Below are positions 19,127 through 32,733 of a DNA stretch of 64,000 bases, piece by piece. Where the stretch lies: assembly GCA_013815685.1 (NCBI GenBank), contig JACDFR010000003.1, forward strand, positions 62,001-126,000. The letters run 5' to 3'. Source of the DNA: Ramlibacter sp. Its GTDB lineage: Bacteria; Pseudomonadota; Gammaproteobacteria; Burkholderiales; Burkholderiaceae_C. The notes under the pieces were generated by a model, which worked only from the letters and a program-made list of their open reading frames with translations, ran no database searches and had not been told where the DNA came from. Both the position numbers and the translations under genes were made by a program. The stretch's first letter is position 1; each line of letters starts with the position of its first letter.

Positions 19127-19930
19127 ATGAGCATCACGTACAAAGACGCCCCGGGCGTGCAAGGCATGCGGGTGGCGGGCAGGCTGGCCTCCGAGGTGCT
19201 GGACTACCTCACGCCGCACATCAAGCCGGGCATCACCACCAAGGACATCGACCGGCTGGCTGCCGAATGCATGAAGATTCAAGGCACGATCTCTGCCACG
19301 CTCGGTTATCAGCCGTCCGGCTACCCGCCCTACCCCGCCTCGTTGTGCACATCGGTCAACCACGTGGTGTGCCACGGAATCCCCAATGACAAAGCCCTGA
19401 AGAAGGGCGACATCGTCAACGTCGACGTCACCGTCATCAACGACGGCTGGTACGGCGACACCAGCCGCATGTTCATGGTGGGCGAAGTCTCGATCGCGGC
19501 CAAGCGCCTGTGCGCGGTAACGTACGACGCGATGTGGCAAGGCATCATGCGCGTCAAGCCCGGCGTGCGCCTGGGCGACATCGGTTTCGCCATCCAGAAA
19601 TTCGCCGAGAGCAATGGCTTCTCCGTGGTGCGCGAGTTCTGCGGCCACGGCATCGGGCGCAACTTCCACGAGGACCCGCAGGTGCTGCACTACGGCAAGC
19701 CGGGAACCCTGGAAGAACTCAAGCCGGGCATGACCTTCACCATCGAGCCCATGATCAACGCCGGCCGCAGGGACGTGAAGGAGTTCGGCAACGATGGCTG
19801 GACCATCGTGACCAAGGATCATTCCCTATCAGCCCAATGGGAACACACAGTGCTGGTCACGGAGAGCGGCTACGAGGTCCTGACGCTCTCGGCCGGCAGC
19901 CCGCCACCACCGCCTTTCGTCAACGCATGA
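19127..19930 (+). CDS. map: Type I methionine aminopeptidase
   Basis: A 267-residue dimetal peptidase removing N-terminal methionine from nascent proteins. The metal ligands are visible in the expected order: D in VNVDVTV, D in [10 protein letters not shown] in [15 protein letters not shown] in FTIEPMIN and E in [16 protein letters not shown]. Length is normal for the bacterial type I enzyme with a short C-terminal tail (GSPPPPPF). The stop overlaps the glnD start as ATGA, coupling protein maturation and nitrogen control genes in one transcript. Confidence 0.97.
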   Translation: MSITYKDAPGVQGMRVAGRLASEVLDYLTPHIKPGITTKDIDRLAAECMKIQGTISATLGYQPSGYPPYPASLCTSVNHVVCHGIPNDKALKKGDIVNVDVTVINDGWYGDTSRMFMVGEVSIAAKRLCAVTYDAMWQGIMRVKPGVRLGDIGFAIQKFAESNGFSVVREFCGHGIGRNFHEDPQVLHYGKPGTLEELKPGMTFTIEPMINAGRRDVKEFGNDGWTIVTKDHSLSAQWEHTVLVTESGYEVLTLSAGSPPPPPFVNA

Positions 19931-22551
19931 GTCTTGCAGGCCTCGCCCCCAGCCAGGCCATGCCCGACATACCGTCATTGCGCGCCGGGCACCGGGCGCG
20001 CAAGAGCAAGCTGCTGGCCGCGCTGCAGGCCCGGAGCAATTCCACTCGCGGCATTCGGGGCCTGCTGCAGCGCCTGGCCCGCGAAGCCGACGACACGCTC
20101 AAGTCGCTGTGGAGCGCTGCCGGCCTGCCGCCTGGGTTTGTCTTGCTGGCCGTGGGCGGGTACGGCCGAGGCGAGCTTTTTCCGCACTCCGACGTGGACG
20201 TGCTGGTACTGATGCCCGACGACACGGGGGCCGAGCAGGACCCGGAACTCAAGCGCCGGATCGAGGCCTTCATCGGGAACTGCTGGGACACCGGGCTGGA
20301 GATCGGCTCCAGCGTGCGTACTGTCTGCGAATGCATCGCGCAGTCGGGCAGCGACGTAACGGTGCAAACCTCGCTGCTCGAGTCGCGGCTCATCACGGGC
20401 GACCGCGCGCTTTTCGCGGACTTCCGCGCCCGATTCGAAGCCGACATGGATCCGCGGGCGTTTTTCGTGGCCAAGACGCTCGAGATGCGCCAGCGCCACA
20501 CGAAGTTCGAGAACACGCCCTACTCGCTCGAGCCCAACTGCAAGGAGTCGCCCGGCGGCTTGCGCGACCTGCAAGTGATCCTGTGGGTGGCCGCTGCGGC
20601 GGGCTATGGCAACAGCTGGGATGAACTGGCGCGCACCGGGCTGGCCACCCCGTTCGAGGCGCGCCAGATCAAGCGCAACGAGGCGCTGCTGAGCCTGATA
20701 CGCGCCCGCCTCCATGTCATCGCCAACCGCCGAGAGGATCGGCTGGTTTTCGATCTGCAGACCGCGGTCGCCGAATCGTTCGGCTACCAGACCCGCTCGA
20801 CCGAAAGCGGAAGGATCGTTTCGCGCGCCAGCGAAGCGCTGATGAAGCGCTTCTACTGGGCGGCCAAGGCCGTGACACAACTCAACCAGATCCTGCTGCT
20901 GAACATCGAAGAGCGGCTGAACCCCAACGTCCAGGAGCCGCAGCCGATCAACGAGCGCTTCTCCAACAAGGCCGGCATGATCGAGGTTGCCAGCGACGGC
21001 CTGTACCTGAAGAATCCGCACGCTATCCTGGAAACCTTCCTGGTGTACCAGCGCACCGTGGGAGTCAAGGGATTGTCCGCGCGCACGCTGCGCGCGCTGT
21101 ACAACGCCCGCAAGGTCATGGATGGAAAGTTCCGCAGCGATCCGGTCAACCAGGCCACCTTCCGCGCCATGCTGATGCAGCACGACGGCATTACTCATGC
21201 CATGCGCCTGATGAACCAGACTTCCGTGCTAGGCCGCTACCTCTGGGTATTCCGCCGCATCGTGGGGCAGATGCAGCACGACCTGTTCCATGTCTACACG
21301 GTGGACCAGCATATCCTCATGGTGCTGCGCAACGTGCGCCGCTTCTTCATCGTCGAGCACGCGCACGAATACCCGTTCTGCTCGCAGCTGGCCGCGGGCT
21401 GGGACAAGCCCTACATCCTCTACATTGCGGCGCTGTTTCACGACATCGCCAAGGGCCGCGGTGGAGACCACTCGGAACTGGGAGCGCGCGAGGTGCGCGT
21501 GTTCTGCCGCCAGCACCGCATCGAGCCCGACGACTGCCAGCTGGTGCAGTTTCTCGTTCAGGAACATCTTCGCATGAGCCGCATCGCGCAGAAGGAAGAC
21601 CTGAGCGACCCGGACGTCATTGCGGCATTCGCCGAGCGCGTCGGCAACGAGCGTTATCTCACCGCCCTTTACCTCCTCACTGTCGCCGATATCCGGGGCA
21701 CCAGCCCGAAAGTGTGGAACGCCTGGAAGGCCAAGCTGCTGGAAGACCTGTACCGCTATACGCTGCGCGCGCTGGGCGGGCGGACACCCGACCGCGACAC
21801 CGAAATCGAGGGCCGCAAGCGCGAGGCCCTGGTGCAGCTGGCGCTCTATGCCCTTCCATTCGAGGGCCACAAAAAGTTGTGGGAAACGCTCGACGTGGGC
21901 TATTTCATGCGCCACGAGGCCACCGACATCGTGTGGCATACCCGGCATCTGGCGCGGCATGCCGGCAAGGCCAAAGCCGTCGTGCGGGCGCGGCTCTCGC
22001 CGGTGGGCGAAGGCCTGCAGGTGCTGGTCTACACGCCGGACCAGCCCGACCTGTTTGCGCGCATCTGCGGTTATTTCGACCGCGCCGGCTTCAGCATCCT
22101 GGACGCCAAGGTGCACACCGCCAACAACGGCTATGCACTCGACACATTCCAGGCCGTGAGCGCATTGCTGCCGCAACACAACCGCGAGCTGATCAGCATG
22201 GTCGAATCCGAGCTGCAGCAAACGATCGTGCGGGCCGGGCCGCTGCCGGCGCCCAGCCGGGGCCGCGTCTCGCGCCGGGTCAAGAGCTTCCCGGTGGCGC
22301 CACGCGTCCACTTGGCGCCGGACGAGAAGGCCCAGCGGTGGCTGCTGTCGATCTCGGCCAGCGACCGCGCCGGCCTGCTCTATTCGGTGGCCCGGGTGCT
22401 GGCGCGGCACCACATCAACCTGCAATTGGCCAAGGTCTCCACCTTGGGCGAGCGCGTGGAAGACACATTCCTGATCGATGGCCACGAGCTGCAGCAGAAC
22501 AAGCGGCAGATCCAGATCGAGACCGAGCTGCTGGAGGCGCTCGCCGCTTGA
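19927..22551 (+). CDS. glnD: [Protein-PII] uridylyltransferase / uridylyl-removing enzyme GlnD
   Basis: An 874-residue nitrogen sensor that uridylylates or de-uridylylates PII proteins according to glutamine level. Domains run nucleotidyltransferase ([17 protein letters not shown], near residue 77), linker, HD hydrolase ([18 protein letters not shown] near 503) and two C-terminal ACT domains ([21 protein letters not shown] near 705; [20 protein letters not shown] near 810) that bind glutamine. ATG 19927 overlaps the map stop as ATGA; longer in-frame readings lie within map. Confidence 0.96.
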   Translation: MSLAGLAPSQAMPDIPSLRAGHRARKSKLLAALQARSNSTRGIRGLLQRLAREADDTLKSLWSAAGLPPGFVLLAVGGYGRGELFPHSDVDVLVLMPDDTGAEQDPELKRRIEAFIGNCWDTGLEIGSSVRTVCECIAQSGSDVTVQTSLLESRLITGDRALFADFRARFEADMDPRAFFVAKTLEMRQRHTKFENTPYSLEPNCKESPGGLRDLQVILWVAAAAGYGNSWDELARTGLATPFEARQIKRNEALLSLIRARLHVIANRREDRLVFDLQTAVAESFGYQTRSTESGRIVSRASEALMKRFYWAAKAVTQLNQILLLNIEERLNPNVQEPQPINERFSNKAGMIEVASDGLYLKNPHAILETFLVYQRTVGVKGLSARTLRALYNARKVMDGKFRSDPVNQATFRAMLMQHDGITHAMRLMNQTSVLGRYLWVFRRIVGQMQHDLFHVYTVDQHILMVLRNVRRFFIVEHAHEYPFCSQLAAGWDKPYILYIAALFHDIAKGRGGDHSELGAREVRVFCRQHRIEPDDCQLVQFLVQEHLRMSRIAQKEDLSDPDVIAAFAERVGNERYLTALYLLTVADIRGTSPKVWNAWKAKLLEDLYRYTLRALGGRTPDRDTEIEGRKREALVQLALYALPFEGHKKLWETLDVGYFMRHEATDIVWHTRHLARHAGKAKAVVRARLSPVGEGLQVLVYTPDQPDLFARICGYFDRAGFSILDAKVHTANNGYALDTFQAVSALLPQHNRELISMVESELQQTIVRAGPLPAPSRGRVSRRVKSFPVAPRVHLAPDEKAQRWLLSISASDRAGLLYSVARVLARHHINLQLAKVSTLGERVEDTFLIDGHELQQNKRQIQIETELLEALAA

Positions 22552-23026
22552 GTCAGGCGGTGCGCTGCGCTGCGCCAGCCGGGGCAGGACGGCGCGCCAG
22601 CACTCTCCAGCAGCAGCCGCCCGATTCTTCGCGTCAGATCCTCATGGGCCGTGTGCCGTCCTCGGGGGACCACTTGTACATGCTTGCAACACAGCGCACA
22701 CCGGCCAATTCGAGAGCAGCCACATCAAACGGATGGTTTAGATGATTCATCCGCTGGTAGCCTTTTCGAATACGGGAATATCCCTACCCACTACGTCGCC
22801 ACGCCGACAATTGAGTAGTTAGTTGCTAATAGTCTAGTAAGCCTCGCGCAAAATTCGAATCACAAGGTGCATTGTGTCACTACTTGTTGCGATGCCATCA
22901 AGACTTGCCGGACACCCCTGTCAAGCCTGACAGGGGCGTTTGGCCATGCCCGTTTGACCGTTCAGGCGGCGCTTCCTAAGAGTCCAACCACGCCGACCCA
23001 ACGGCAGAACTAGAAAGTGGGGATGT
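22552..23026. other. 475-bp intergenic region without a recognisable gene
   Basis: Between glnD and the frameshifted binding protein I see no gene or tRNA. The middle part (about 22740-22880) is clearly more AT-rich than its flanks, with direct GTAGTTAG-like and AGTCTAGTAA sequences, and probably holds the promoter of the downstream genes. A perfect hairpin lies at 22915-22936. Confidence 0.6.
22915..22936 (+). promoter_or_regulatory. Perfect 9-bp inverted repeat in leader of the binding-protein/cytochrome genes
   Basis: CCCCTGTCA-AGCC-TGACAGGGG forms a perfect nine-pair stem with a four-base loop about 90 bases before the first start codon. No T-run follows, so it is a candidate leader hairpin, operator or weak terminator rather than a classic terminator. 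Confidence 0.4.
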
Positions 23027-23871
23027 ATGAAAGCCGAATCGCATACGCGCAGACAACTTTCGATGGCGCTCGCAGTCATCGCATTCGGCGCACCAGCCTG
23101 GGCCCAGACCGCCGCCGCACGGAAGCCGACAGCGGCGGCGTGGCGGCTCGTGGTCAACGAGGCGGTCACGGGCGAGACGAATGTTTTCCTCCTTACGAGC
23201 CGCTACCGCCCTTGGGCGGAATTCATGACCAGCCAGCTCAAGGGCCGCCCGTTCAACATCGAACCCATGGTCGACATCAAGCGTTTCATGGCGGTGGCGC
23301 AAGGTGCGGCGAAGCCGAGCTGGTATTCGGAAAGTCGGTCAACCAGTTGGCCAAGCTCGTGCGCGACGACGGTTACCAGCCGCTGGTGCGGCGAGCGGGG
23401 CCCTACAAAGCCGCCTTCATCGTGGCGAAGGACTCGCCGATCAAGACGCTGACCGAAGCCCGCAAGGTCCGCATCGTCATGCCCGATGAGCACTCCGCGA
23501 CCACCGCGGTGGCTCGCGCGGAACTGCGGCGGCACAACATCACCAACCCGGATGTGCTGCATGTGAAGTTCCAGGAGGCGGTGGCGCAGCAGGTCACCGG
23601 TGGACTGGGCCAGGTCGGCGTCGTCAATCCCACGATCGCCCGCCAGTGGACCGAACAAGGCGGGCGCGTGCTCGCCGAGACCCAGCCGGTCGTCAACTGG
23701 TCCGTCCTGGCCTCCCCTGCGATGCCCGCGGATACGGTACGTCTGCTGCAGGAAACGCTGCTGGGCATGAACACGCAGGCTGCTCCGATCCTCGGCGCCC
23801 TGGGCGTCAAGGAATGGGCGAAGGCCGAGCGCCAGGATTACATGGCTTTGCTGGACTACACCAAGGAGTAA
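23027..23871 (+). pseudogene. Frameshifted PhnD-like phosphate/phosphonate-type ABC substrate-binding protein
   Basis: The first part reads in one frame from ATG 23027 (signal peptide MKAESHTRRQLSMALAVIAF..AWA, then WRLVVNEAVTGETNVFLLTS) to about 23310. The rest reads in another frame (EAELVFGKSVNQLAKLVRDD through ALLDYTKE, ending at 23871). Together they make one PhnD-like periplasmic protein of about 280 residues. A single missing base near 23308-23311 (GCGGC|GAAGCC) explains the break. Either a true pseudogene or a sequencing error. The C-terminal 22 residues resemble those of the next gene. It begins a three-gene group with two c-type cytochromes. Confidence 0.75.
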
Positions 23872-23874
23872 GAC

Positions 23875-25038
23875 ATGCAGACACGAGCAGTGAACAAGGC
23901 GCGCCGGGTAGCGGCGGCCGTGGCCATGGCACTGGCCGGCCTGGCCACAACGGCGCAGGCGCAGGAGGTGGCTGTACCGGCTGCCATCCAGCAGGCCGCG
24001 GGTGAGATTGCCGGCGAGCTGGCAAGCCACTGCCCGCTCGCAGCGGCGGGGGACACAACGGCCTATGACGCCTGCCGCAAGGCGCTGTTCGGTCCCAGCG
24101 CGCTGCGGGCCCAGCTGCCCGATTTCCTGCTGTGGGGGAGGCAAAGCAAGAGTGCGAATGCCACGCTGCGCCAGACCAACCTCACGCAGTTCGCGCCCGA
24201 CGTCTGGACAAGCATGTACGCGCCGCTGTTCATGTTCAACGGCCGGCATACGGTGCAGTGGGTTCCGCAAGAAGGCATGTTCCTGATCCGCCTGGAAGCC
24301 GCGTTCCGCAACAGGCTCGCGCCGGGCCAGTTCCCCTACCCCTTCTGGCACGAAGAAGCCAAATGGGCCATGTACGAGAACGCCAACTCTTTCATGCTGT
24401 GGGTCCATCCCGAAAGCGGCAAGATCAGGGTGGCGCAATTTACCGATCAGGGCCCCAACGCCATGCTGCAGCCGGTGCAGTTCGTCAAGCACGCCAAGTA
24501 CGAGGGCGGGTGGCTGTGGACCGACGACCGGGGCAAGACGCAGCCGGCGGTGACGCTGTTCGATGGCGTCTACCGCCCCGAGAACCCCTATATCAAGTCC
24601 ATGGACCGCCAGTACCGCGATCTGGCGCTGCAACTGCGCGAGTCGCAATGCACCAGTTGCCACGTCCCCAACAACCCGGACAAAATGAGCCGGCTGGTGC
24701 TGCTTTCCACGCCCGCCCACGCCGCAGGCGAAGTGGACCGGCTGATCAAGTCGGTGCGCGAAGATCGCATGCCCATGGACGAGTACCGCCTGAGCTATGC
24801 CCTTTCGCCCGAAAACAAGAAATGGCTTCTGGAGAGCGCCGAGGCGTCCGACATCGGCGTCAAGCAGTGGGTCAAAGCCGACCGGCGCGAGTACCTCGCC
24901 TTGCTGGATTACACCGGCGAGCAGTGGGGGACTGTTCTCAGGAGAACGCTCGGTGTTCAGAGCTTTTATATTTGTGGCCACCACGGCCGCGGCCATCGGC
25001 GCCGCGTCCCCGGCCGGCGCCCAGTTCGCCAAGCCTGA
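23875..25038 (+). CDS. Exported c-type cytochrome-like protein, family not recognised
   Basis: A 387-residue protein with a signal peptide (MQTRAVNKARRVAAAVAMAL..AQA) and one haem c attachment motif, CTSCH, near residue 260, followed by a possible distal region with MSRLVLL. The middle part, rich in W, F and Y (PYPFWHEEAKWAMYENANSF), matches no family I can name. Near residue 328 a GVKQWVKADRREYLALLDYTGE segment matches the end of the preceding binding protein; after it the reading frame continues about 40 residues across the cytochrome c' gene in another frame. That tail looks like shadow translation, so the original stop may have been lost. Likely periplasmic electron transfer. Confidence 0.65.
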   Translation: MQTRAVNKARRVAAAVAMALAGLATTAQAQEVAVPAAIQQAAGEIAGELASHCPLAAAGDTTAYDACRKALFGPSALRAQLPDFLLWGRQSKSANATLRQTNLTQFAPDVWTSMYAPLFMFNGRHTVQWVPQEGMFLIRLEAAFRNRLAPGQFPYPFWHEEAKWAMYENANSFMLWVHPESGKIRVAQFTDQGPNAMLQPVQFVKHAKYEGGWLWTDDRGKTQPAVTLFDGVYRPENPYIKSMDRQYRDLALQLRESQCTSCHVPNNPDKMSRLVLLSTPAHAAGEVDRLIKSVREDRMPMDEYRLSYALSPENKKWLLESAEASDIGVKQWVKADRREYLALLDYTGEQWGTVLRRTLGVQSFYICGHHGRGHRRRVPGRRPVRQA

Positions 25039-25408
25039 AGACGCCGTCAAGTACCGCCAGGGGGCGTTGAACGTGCTGGGCCAGCATTTCGTGCGTATCG
25101 GCGCCATGACCCGGGGCCGCACTCCCTACGACGCCCGCGCGGCCATCGAGAATGCCGAGATCGTGGCGGCGCTGTCCAGGCTGCCCTGGTCTGCATTCAC
25201 GCCGGCGACGGAGAAGATTTCCCCGGGCGTGAAGCCTGAACTCTGGACCGAGCAGGCGCGCTTTCGGGAACAGCATGAAAAGATGGCCACCGAGTCGGCC
25301 AAGCTGCTGGCCGCGGCCAAAACGCAGAACCTGGACAACCTCAAGAGCGCTTTCGCCTCCGCGGCCGCCACTTGCAAGAGCTGCCACGACGCCTACCGCA
25401 CCAACTAG
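24953..25408 (+). CDS. Cytochrome c' (class II c-type cytochrome)
   Basis: A 151-residue exported haem protein. A signal peptide (VFRAFIFVATTAAAIGAASPAGA) precedes QFAKPEDAVKYRQGALNVLGQHF, the usual start of cytochrome c'. The C-terminal CKSCH motif (CKSCHDAYR) attaches the five-coordinate haem that in this family binds NO and CO. GTG 24953 is preceded by AGGAG eight bases upstream. The start overlaps the previous gene by 86 bases in another frame. It converges on def with only three bases between the stops. Confidence 0.9.
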   Translation: MFRAFIFVATTAAAIGAASPAGAQFAKPEDAVKYRQGALNVLGQHFVRIGAMTRGRTPYDARAAIENAEIVAALSRLPWSAFTPATEKISPGVKPELWTEQARFREQHEKMATESAKLLAAAKTQNLDNLKSAFASAAATCKSCHDAYRTN

Positions 25409-25411
25409 CGG

Positions 25412-29029
<3,618 letters not shown>

Positions 29030-29030
29030 C

Positions 29031-32000
29031 TCAAGCTGCTTCCGCCATGGAAGCAGCCGACTCCATATCAACTGCCACGATGCGCGAGACGCCCTGCTCC
29101 TGCATGGTCACACCGATCAGCTGCTCGGCCATTTCCATGGCGATCTTGTTGTGGCTGATGAAGAGGAACTGGGTGCCACGGCTCATGCTGGTCACCAGCT
29201 TGGTATAGCGCTCGGTGTTGGCGTCGTCCAGCGGCGCGTCCACCTCGTCGAGCAGACAAAATGGCGCCGGGTTCAGCTGGAAAATGGCGAACACCAGCGC
29301 GATGGCCGTGAGCGCCTTTTCGCCGCCCGACAGCAGGTGGATCGTCTGGTTCTTCTTGCCGGGCGGCTGGGCCATGACCTGCACGCCCGAATCCAGGATC
29401 TCGTCGCCCGTCATCACCAGCCGGGCGTTGCCGCCGCCGAAGAGCTCGGGGAACATCTTGCCGAAGTGTTCGTTGACGGTGTTGAACGTGCCTGCCAGGA
29501 GCTCGCGGGTCTCCCCGTCGATCTTCTTGATGGCGTCTTCGAGCGTCGCCATGGCTTCGTTGAGGTCGGCCGACTGGGCGTCCAGGAACTGCTTGCGCTC
29601 GCGCGCGGTGGTGAGTTCTTCCAGCGCCGCGAGGTTGACCGCGCCCAGGGCGCCGATGTCGCGGTGCAGCCGATCGATATCGCCTTGCATCCCGGCGAGC
29701 TTGACCTTGCCGTCCTCGAGCGATCCGGCAATCGCCTCCAGGTCGGCGTGGGCATCGGCCAGCAACTGGGTGTACTGCTCGAAGCCCAGCCGCGCGGCCT
29801 GCTCCTTGAGCTGGAATTCCGTGATGCGCTGGCGCAGGGGGTCGAGCTCCCGCTCCAGCTGCAGCCGGCGCTCGTCGCTGGCGCGCAGCTTGGCGGTCAG
29901 GCCGTCGTATTCGCTGCGCTTGGCCCCGAGCGACTGCTCGCGCTCCAGCTTGACGGCCAGCGCGCTTTGCAGGCCGGCCTGCGCCGCCGTGTCGGTCAGG
30001 CGCGCCAGCTCTTCGCGCGCGCGCTCTTCCTCGACGGCGATCGACGCTGCCTGCTGCGTTGCCGTCTCAATGGCACGCTGCAACTCGGCCTTGCGCGCTT
30101 CGACCGAGCGTTGCGAGAACTGCGCTTCTTGTGCCTGGCGCTCCAAGCTGCGCTGCTGCTCGCGGCATTCGGCCAGCTTGCGCTCGGCTTCGATGACGCG
30201 GTCGCCCAGCTGGGCATGCCGCTCCTGGCTGTCGGCCAGCTGCATGTCCAGTTCCTCGAAACGCGCCTCTGCCGTGACCCGGCGCTCCTGCAGCTCCTCG
30301 AGCATGGCGTCGACCTCGGCCAGGTCGCCGGCGATCTGCTCGCCGCGGGCGCGGGTCTGCTCGGCCAGCTGCGTCAGGCGCAGCGTTTCAACCTGCAGTT
30401 CATGCGCGCGGTCCTGTGTATCGGCAGCCTCGCGCCGGGCGGAGACCAGCCGCTGGGAGGCGTCGGTGTACGCGGCCTCGGCCCGGATCAGGGCCGATCG
30501 CGCCTCTTCGGCGATCAGGGCCTGCGCGCGCAGCTGCTTTTCGAGGTTCTCGATTTCCTGCTGCCGCGCCAAGAGGCCGGCCTGCTCCGAGTCCTGCGCG
30601 TAAAAGCTCACGCTGTGCGCGGTGACGGCATGGCCGCTCTTCACGTAGATCACTTCGCCCGCATGCAGCTTGTCGCGCGCGGCGAGCGCATCTTCAAAGC
30701 TCTGCGCCGTGTAACAGCCGTGCAGCCAGTCGGCCAGCAGGGCCTTCTGCCCGGCATCGTTCAATCGCAGCAGGTCCGACAGCCTCGGCAGCGCGGACTG
30801 CCCATCCGGCACGGCCGCTTGCGGCAAGCTGTAGAAAGCCAGCTTGGCCGGCGGGGCATCGTTGCCGAAAGCCCGCACCATGTCCAGGCGCGAGACCTCG
30901 AGCGAATTCATGCGCTCGCGCAGGGCCCCTTCCAGCGCGCTTTCCCAACCTTGCTCGATATGGATGCGGCTCCACAGGCCCTGCAGTCCGTCCAGGCCAT
31001 GCTTCGCCAGCCACGGCCGCAGCTTGCCGTCGGTCTTGACCTTTTCCTGCAGCGCCTTGAGGGCTTCCATGCGGGCCGACAGGTCGGCCTGCTTGTGGCT
31101 CTCGCCGTTGACGGCTTGCTGCCGGCCGCGGCGGTCTTCATCCAGCTGGGGCACCTGCTCCTGCAATTCATGCAGGCGGGCGTCTGCCGCTTCGGCGGCT
31201 TCCTGCGCGCAAGCGAGCTGGGTCCGCAGATGGGTCAGGCGCGCTTCATCAGGCACGGCGAGCGCATTGCGGTCGGCGTCCAGGCGCTCGCGCCGCTGGT
31301 CCAGCTGGCGCGATTGCTCCTCGACGTTGCGCTGGTCTGCCGCCAGCACCTGGATCTGCTGCTGCACCTGCGCCACGCCGGCCCGCTGCTCGCTGGACTT
31401 GGCTTGTGCCTGGCGCAGAACCTCTTCCAGGTCGGGCAGCTGCTGCGACTGTTCCTCGACCTGGGCCGCCAGCAGCATTGCTTTTTCTTCGGCGTCCACG
31501 CCCTGGGCGGCAAGATTCCCGGTTTCGGCCGCCGCGTCGTCCCGGCGGGCGGCCCACTGCGCGGTCTGCTCCTTCAGCTGGGCCAGGCGCTGTTCGGCGC
31601 GCTGGCGCCCCTCGACCACGAAGCGGATCTCGGCCTCCAGCCGCCCTACTTCGGCGCTGGCCTCGTACAGGTGGCCTTGGGCCTGGTTTACCTGGTCACC
31701 GGCCGCGTAATGCGCCTGGCGGATGGTTTCGAGGTCGCTTTCGACGCGGCGAAGATCGGCCAGGCGCGATTCGAGGTCATTGACGGATTTCTCGGCGTCG
31801 CCCTTGACCTTGGCCTGGTCGGCTTCGCTCTCCGCGCGCTTGAGGAACCAGAGCTGGTGCTGCTTGAGGGTTGCCTCGGACTGCAGCGCGTTGTACTTCT
31901 GCGCGACCTCGGCCTGCTTTTCCAGCTTGTCGAGGTTGGAGTTGAGTTCGCGCAGGATGTCTTCCACCCGCGTCAGGTTCTCGCGCGTGTCCGTCAGCCG

Positions 32001-32546
32001 GTTCTCGGTTTCGCGCCGGCGCTCCTTGTATTTGGACACCCCAGCCGCCTCCTCCAGGAACAGCCGCAGCTCTTCCGGTTTGGATTCGATGATGCGGCTG
32101 ATCGTGCCCTGGCCGATGATGGCGTAGGCACGCGGCCCCAGGCCGGTGCCCAGGAAGACGTCCTGCACATCGCGCCGGCGCACCGGCTGGTTGTTGATGT
32201 AATAGCTGGAGGTGCCGTCGCGCGTCAGCACACGCTTGACGGCGATCTCGGTGAACTGGGCCCACTGGCCGCCGGCACGGTGGTCGGCGTTGTCGAAAAC
32301 CAGCTCGACGGAAGAGCGCGACGCCGGCTTTCGGGTGTTGGTGCCGTTGAAGATAACGTCCTGCATGGATTCGCCACGCAGTTCGCTGGCGCGCGACTCG
32401 CCGAGCACCCAGCGCACCGCGTCCATGATGTTGGACTTGCCGCATCCGTTGGGGCCGACGACGCCTACCAGTTTGCCCGGCAACATGAAGTTGGTGGGTT
32501 CGGCGAAGGACTTGAACCCGGATAACTTGATGGAATTGAGACGCAC
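29031..32546 (-). CDS. smc: Chromosome segregation protein SMC
   Basis: An 1171-residue condensin-type ATPase. N-terminal Walker A GPNGCGKSN (about 32-40), long coiled coils, a central hinge around residues 520-640, and the C-terminal signature LLSGGEKALTAIALVFAIF with Walker B FCLLDEVDAPLDDAN. The start is the GTG at 32546 (VRLNSIKLSGFKSF), which matches the conserved SMC N-terminus; the in-frame extension upstream reads through the divergent dapC promoter. It probably acts with ScpAB, not encoded here, in chromosome organisation. Confidence 0.96.
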   Translation of the reverse strand: MRLNSIKLSGFKSFAEPTNFMLPGKLVGVVGPNGCGKSNIMDAVRWVLGESRASELRGESMQDVIFNGTNTRKPASRSSVELVFDNADHRAGGQWAQFTEIAVKRVLTRDGTSSYYINNQPVRRRDVQDVFLGTGLGPRAYAIIGQGTISRIIESKPEELRLFLEEAAGVSKYKERRRETENRLTDTRENLTRVEDILRELNSNLDKLEKQAEVAQKYNALQSEATLKQHQLWFLKRAESEADQAKVKGDAEKSVNDLESRLADLRRVESDLETIRQAHYAAGDQVNQAQGHLYEASAEVGRLEAEIRFVVEGRQRAEQRLAQLKEQTAQWAARRDDAAAETGNLAAQGVDAEEKAMLLAAQVEEQSQQLPDLEEVLRQAQAKSSEQRAGVAQVQQQIQVLAADQRNVEEQSRQLDQRRERLDADRNALAVPDEARLTHLRTQLACAQEAAEAADARLHELQEQVPQLDEDRRGRQQAVNGESHKQADLSARMEALKALQEKVKTDGKLRPWLAKHGLDGLQGLWSRIHIEQGWESALEGALRERMNSLEVSRLDMVRAFGNDAPPAKLAFYSLPQAAVPDGQSALPRLSDLLRLNDAGQKALLADWLHGCYTAQSFEDALAARDKLHAGEVIYVKSGHAVTAHSVSFYAQDSEQAGLLARQQEIENLEKQLRAQALIAEEARSALIRAEAAYTDASQRLVSARREAADTQDRAHELQVETLRLTQLAEQTRARGEQIAGDLAEVDAMLEELQERRVTAEARFEELDMQLADSQERHAQLGDRVIEAERKLAECREQQRSLERQAQEAQFSQRSVEARKAELQRAIETATQQAASIAVEEERAREELARLTDTAAQAGLQSALAVKLEREQSLGAKRSEYDGLTAKLRASDERRLQLERELDPLRQRITEFQLKEQAARLGFEQYTQLLADAHADLEAIAGSLEDGKVKLAGMQGDIDRLHRDIGALGAVNLAALEELTTARERKQFLDAQSADLNEAMATLEDAIKKIDGETRELLAGTFNTVNEHFGKMFPELFGGGNARLVMTGDEILDSGVQVMAQPPGKKNQTIHLLSGGEKALTAIALVFAIFQLNPAPFCLLDEVDAPLDDANTERYTKLVTSMSRGTQFLFISHNKIAMEMAEQLIGVTMQEQGVSRIVAVDMESAASMAEAA

Positions 32547-32721
32547 GGCCCTGCCCGATGATGCTGACTGGATGGAAGCCGCCGGGCTGCGTGCCGGCGA
32601 GTGGCTGGCATGATACCGTGCTGCGGCCGGTCTCCTTCCCCGGGGGCGGCACGCCTCGAGCACGGCCTTGAAACCGGGGAGCCACGTAGCACGCGCCAGA
32701 TGGCGGTCAGGCGGGAGGCTG

Positions 32722-32733
32722 GATAATCGAGCC
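32722..32733 (+). promoter_or_regulatory. Start-proximal -10 element of dapC (possible leaderless transcript)
   Basis: GGATAATCGAGCCATG places GATAAT (32722-32727) six bases before the dapC ATG (32734), so a normal initiation distance would begin the RNA at the start codon. No clear ribosome site is present. Same arrangement as map. Confidence 0.4.

Noticed and set aside
22552-23026. tRNA or small RNA gene in the glnD downstream gap
   Set aside because: No cloverleaf or TTCGAATC-type T-loop in proper context (a lone AATTCGAATC at about 22851 has no matching arms). Only one clear hairpin was found.
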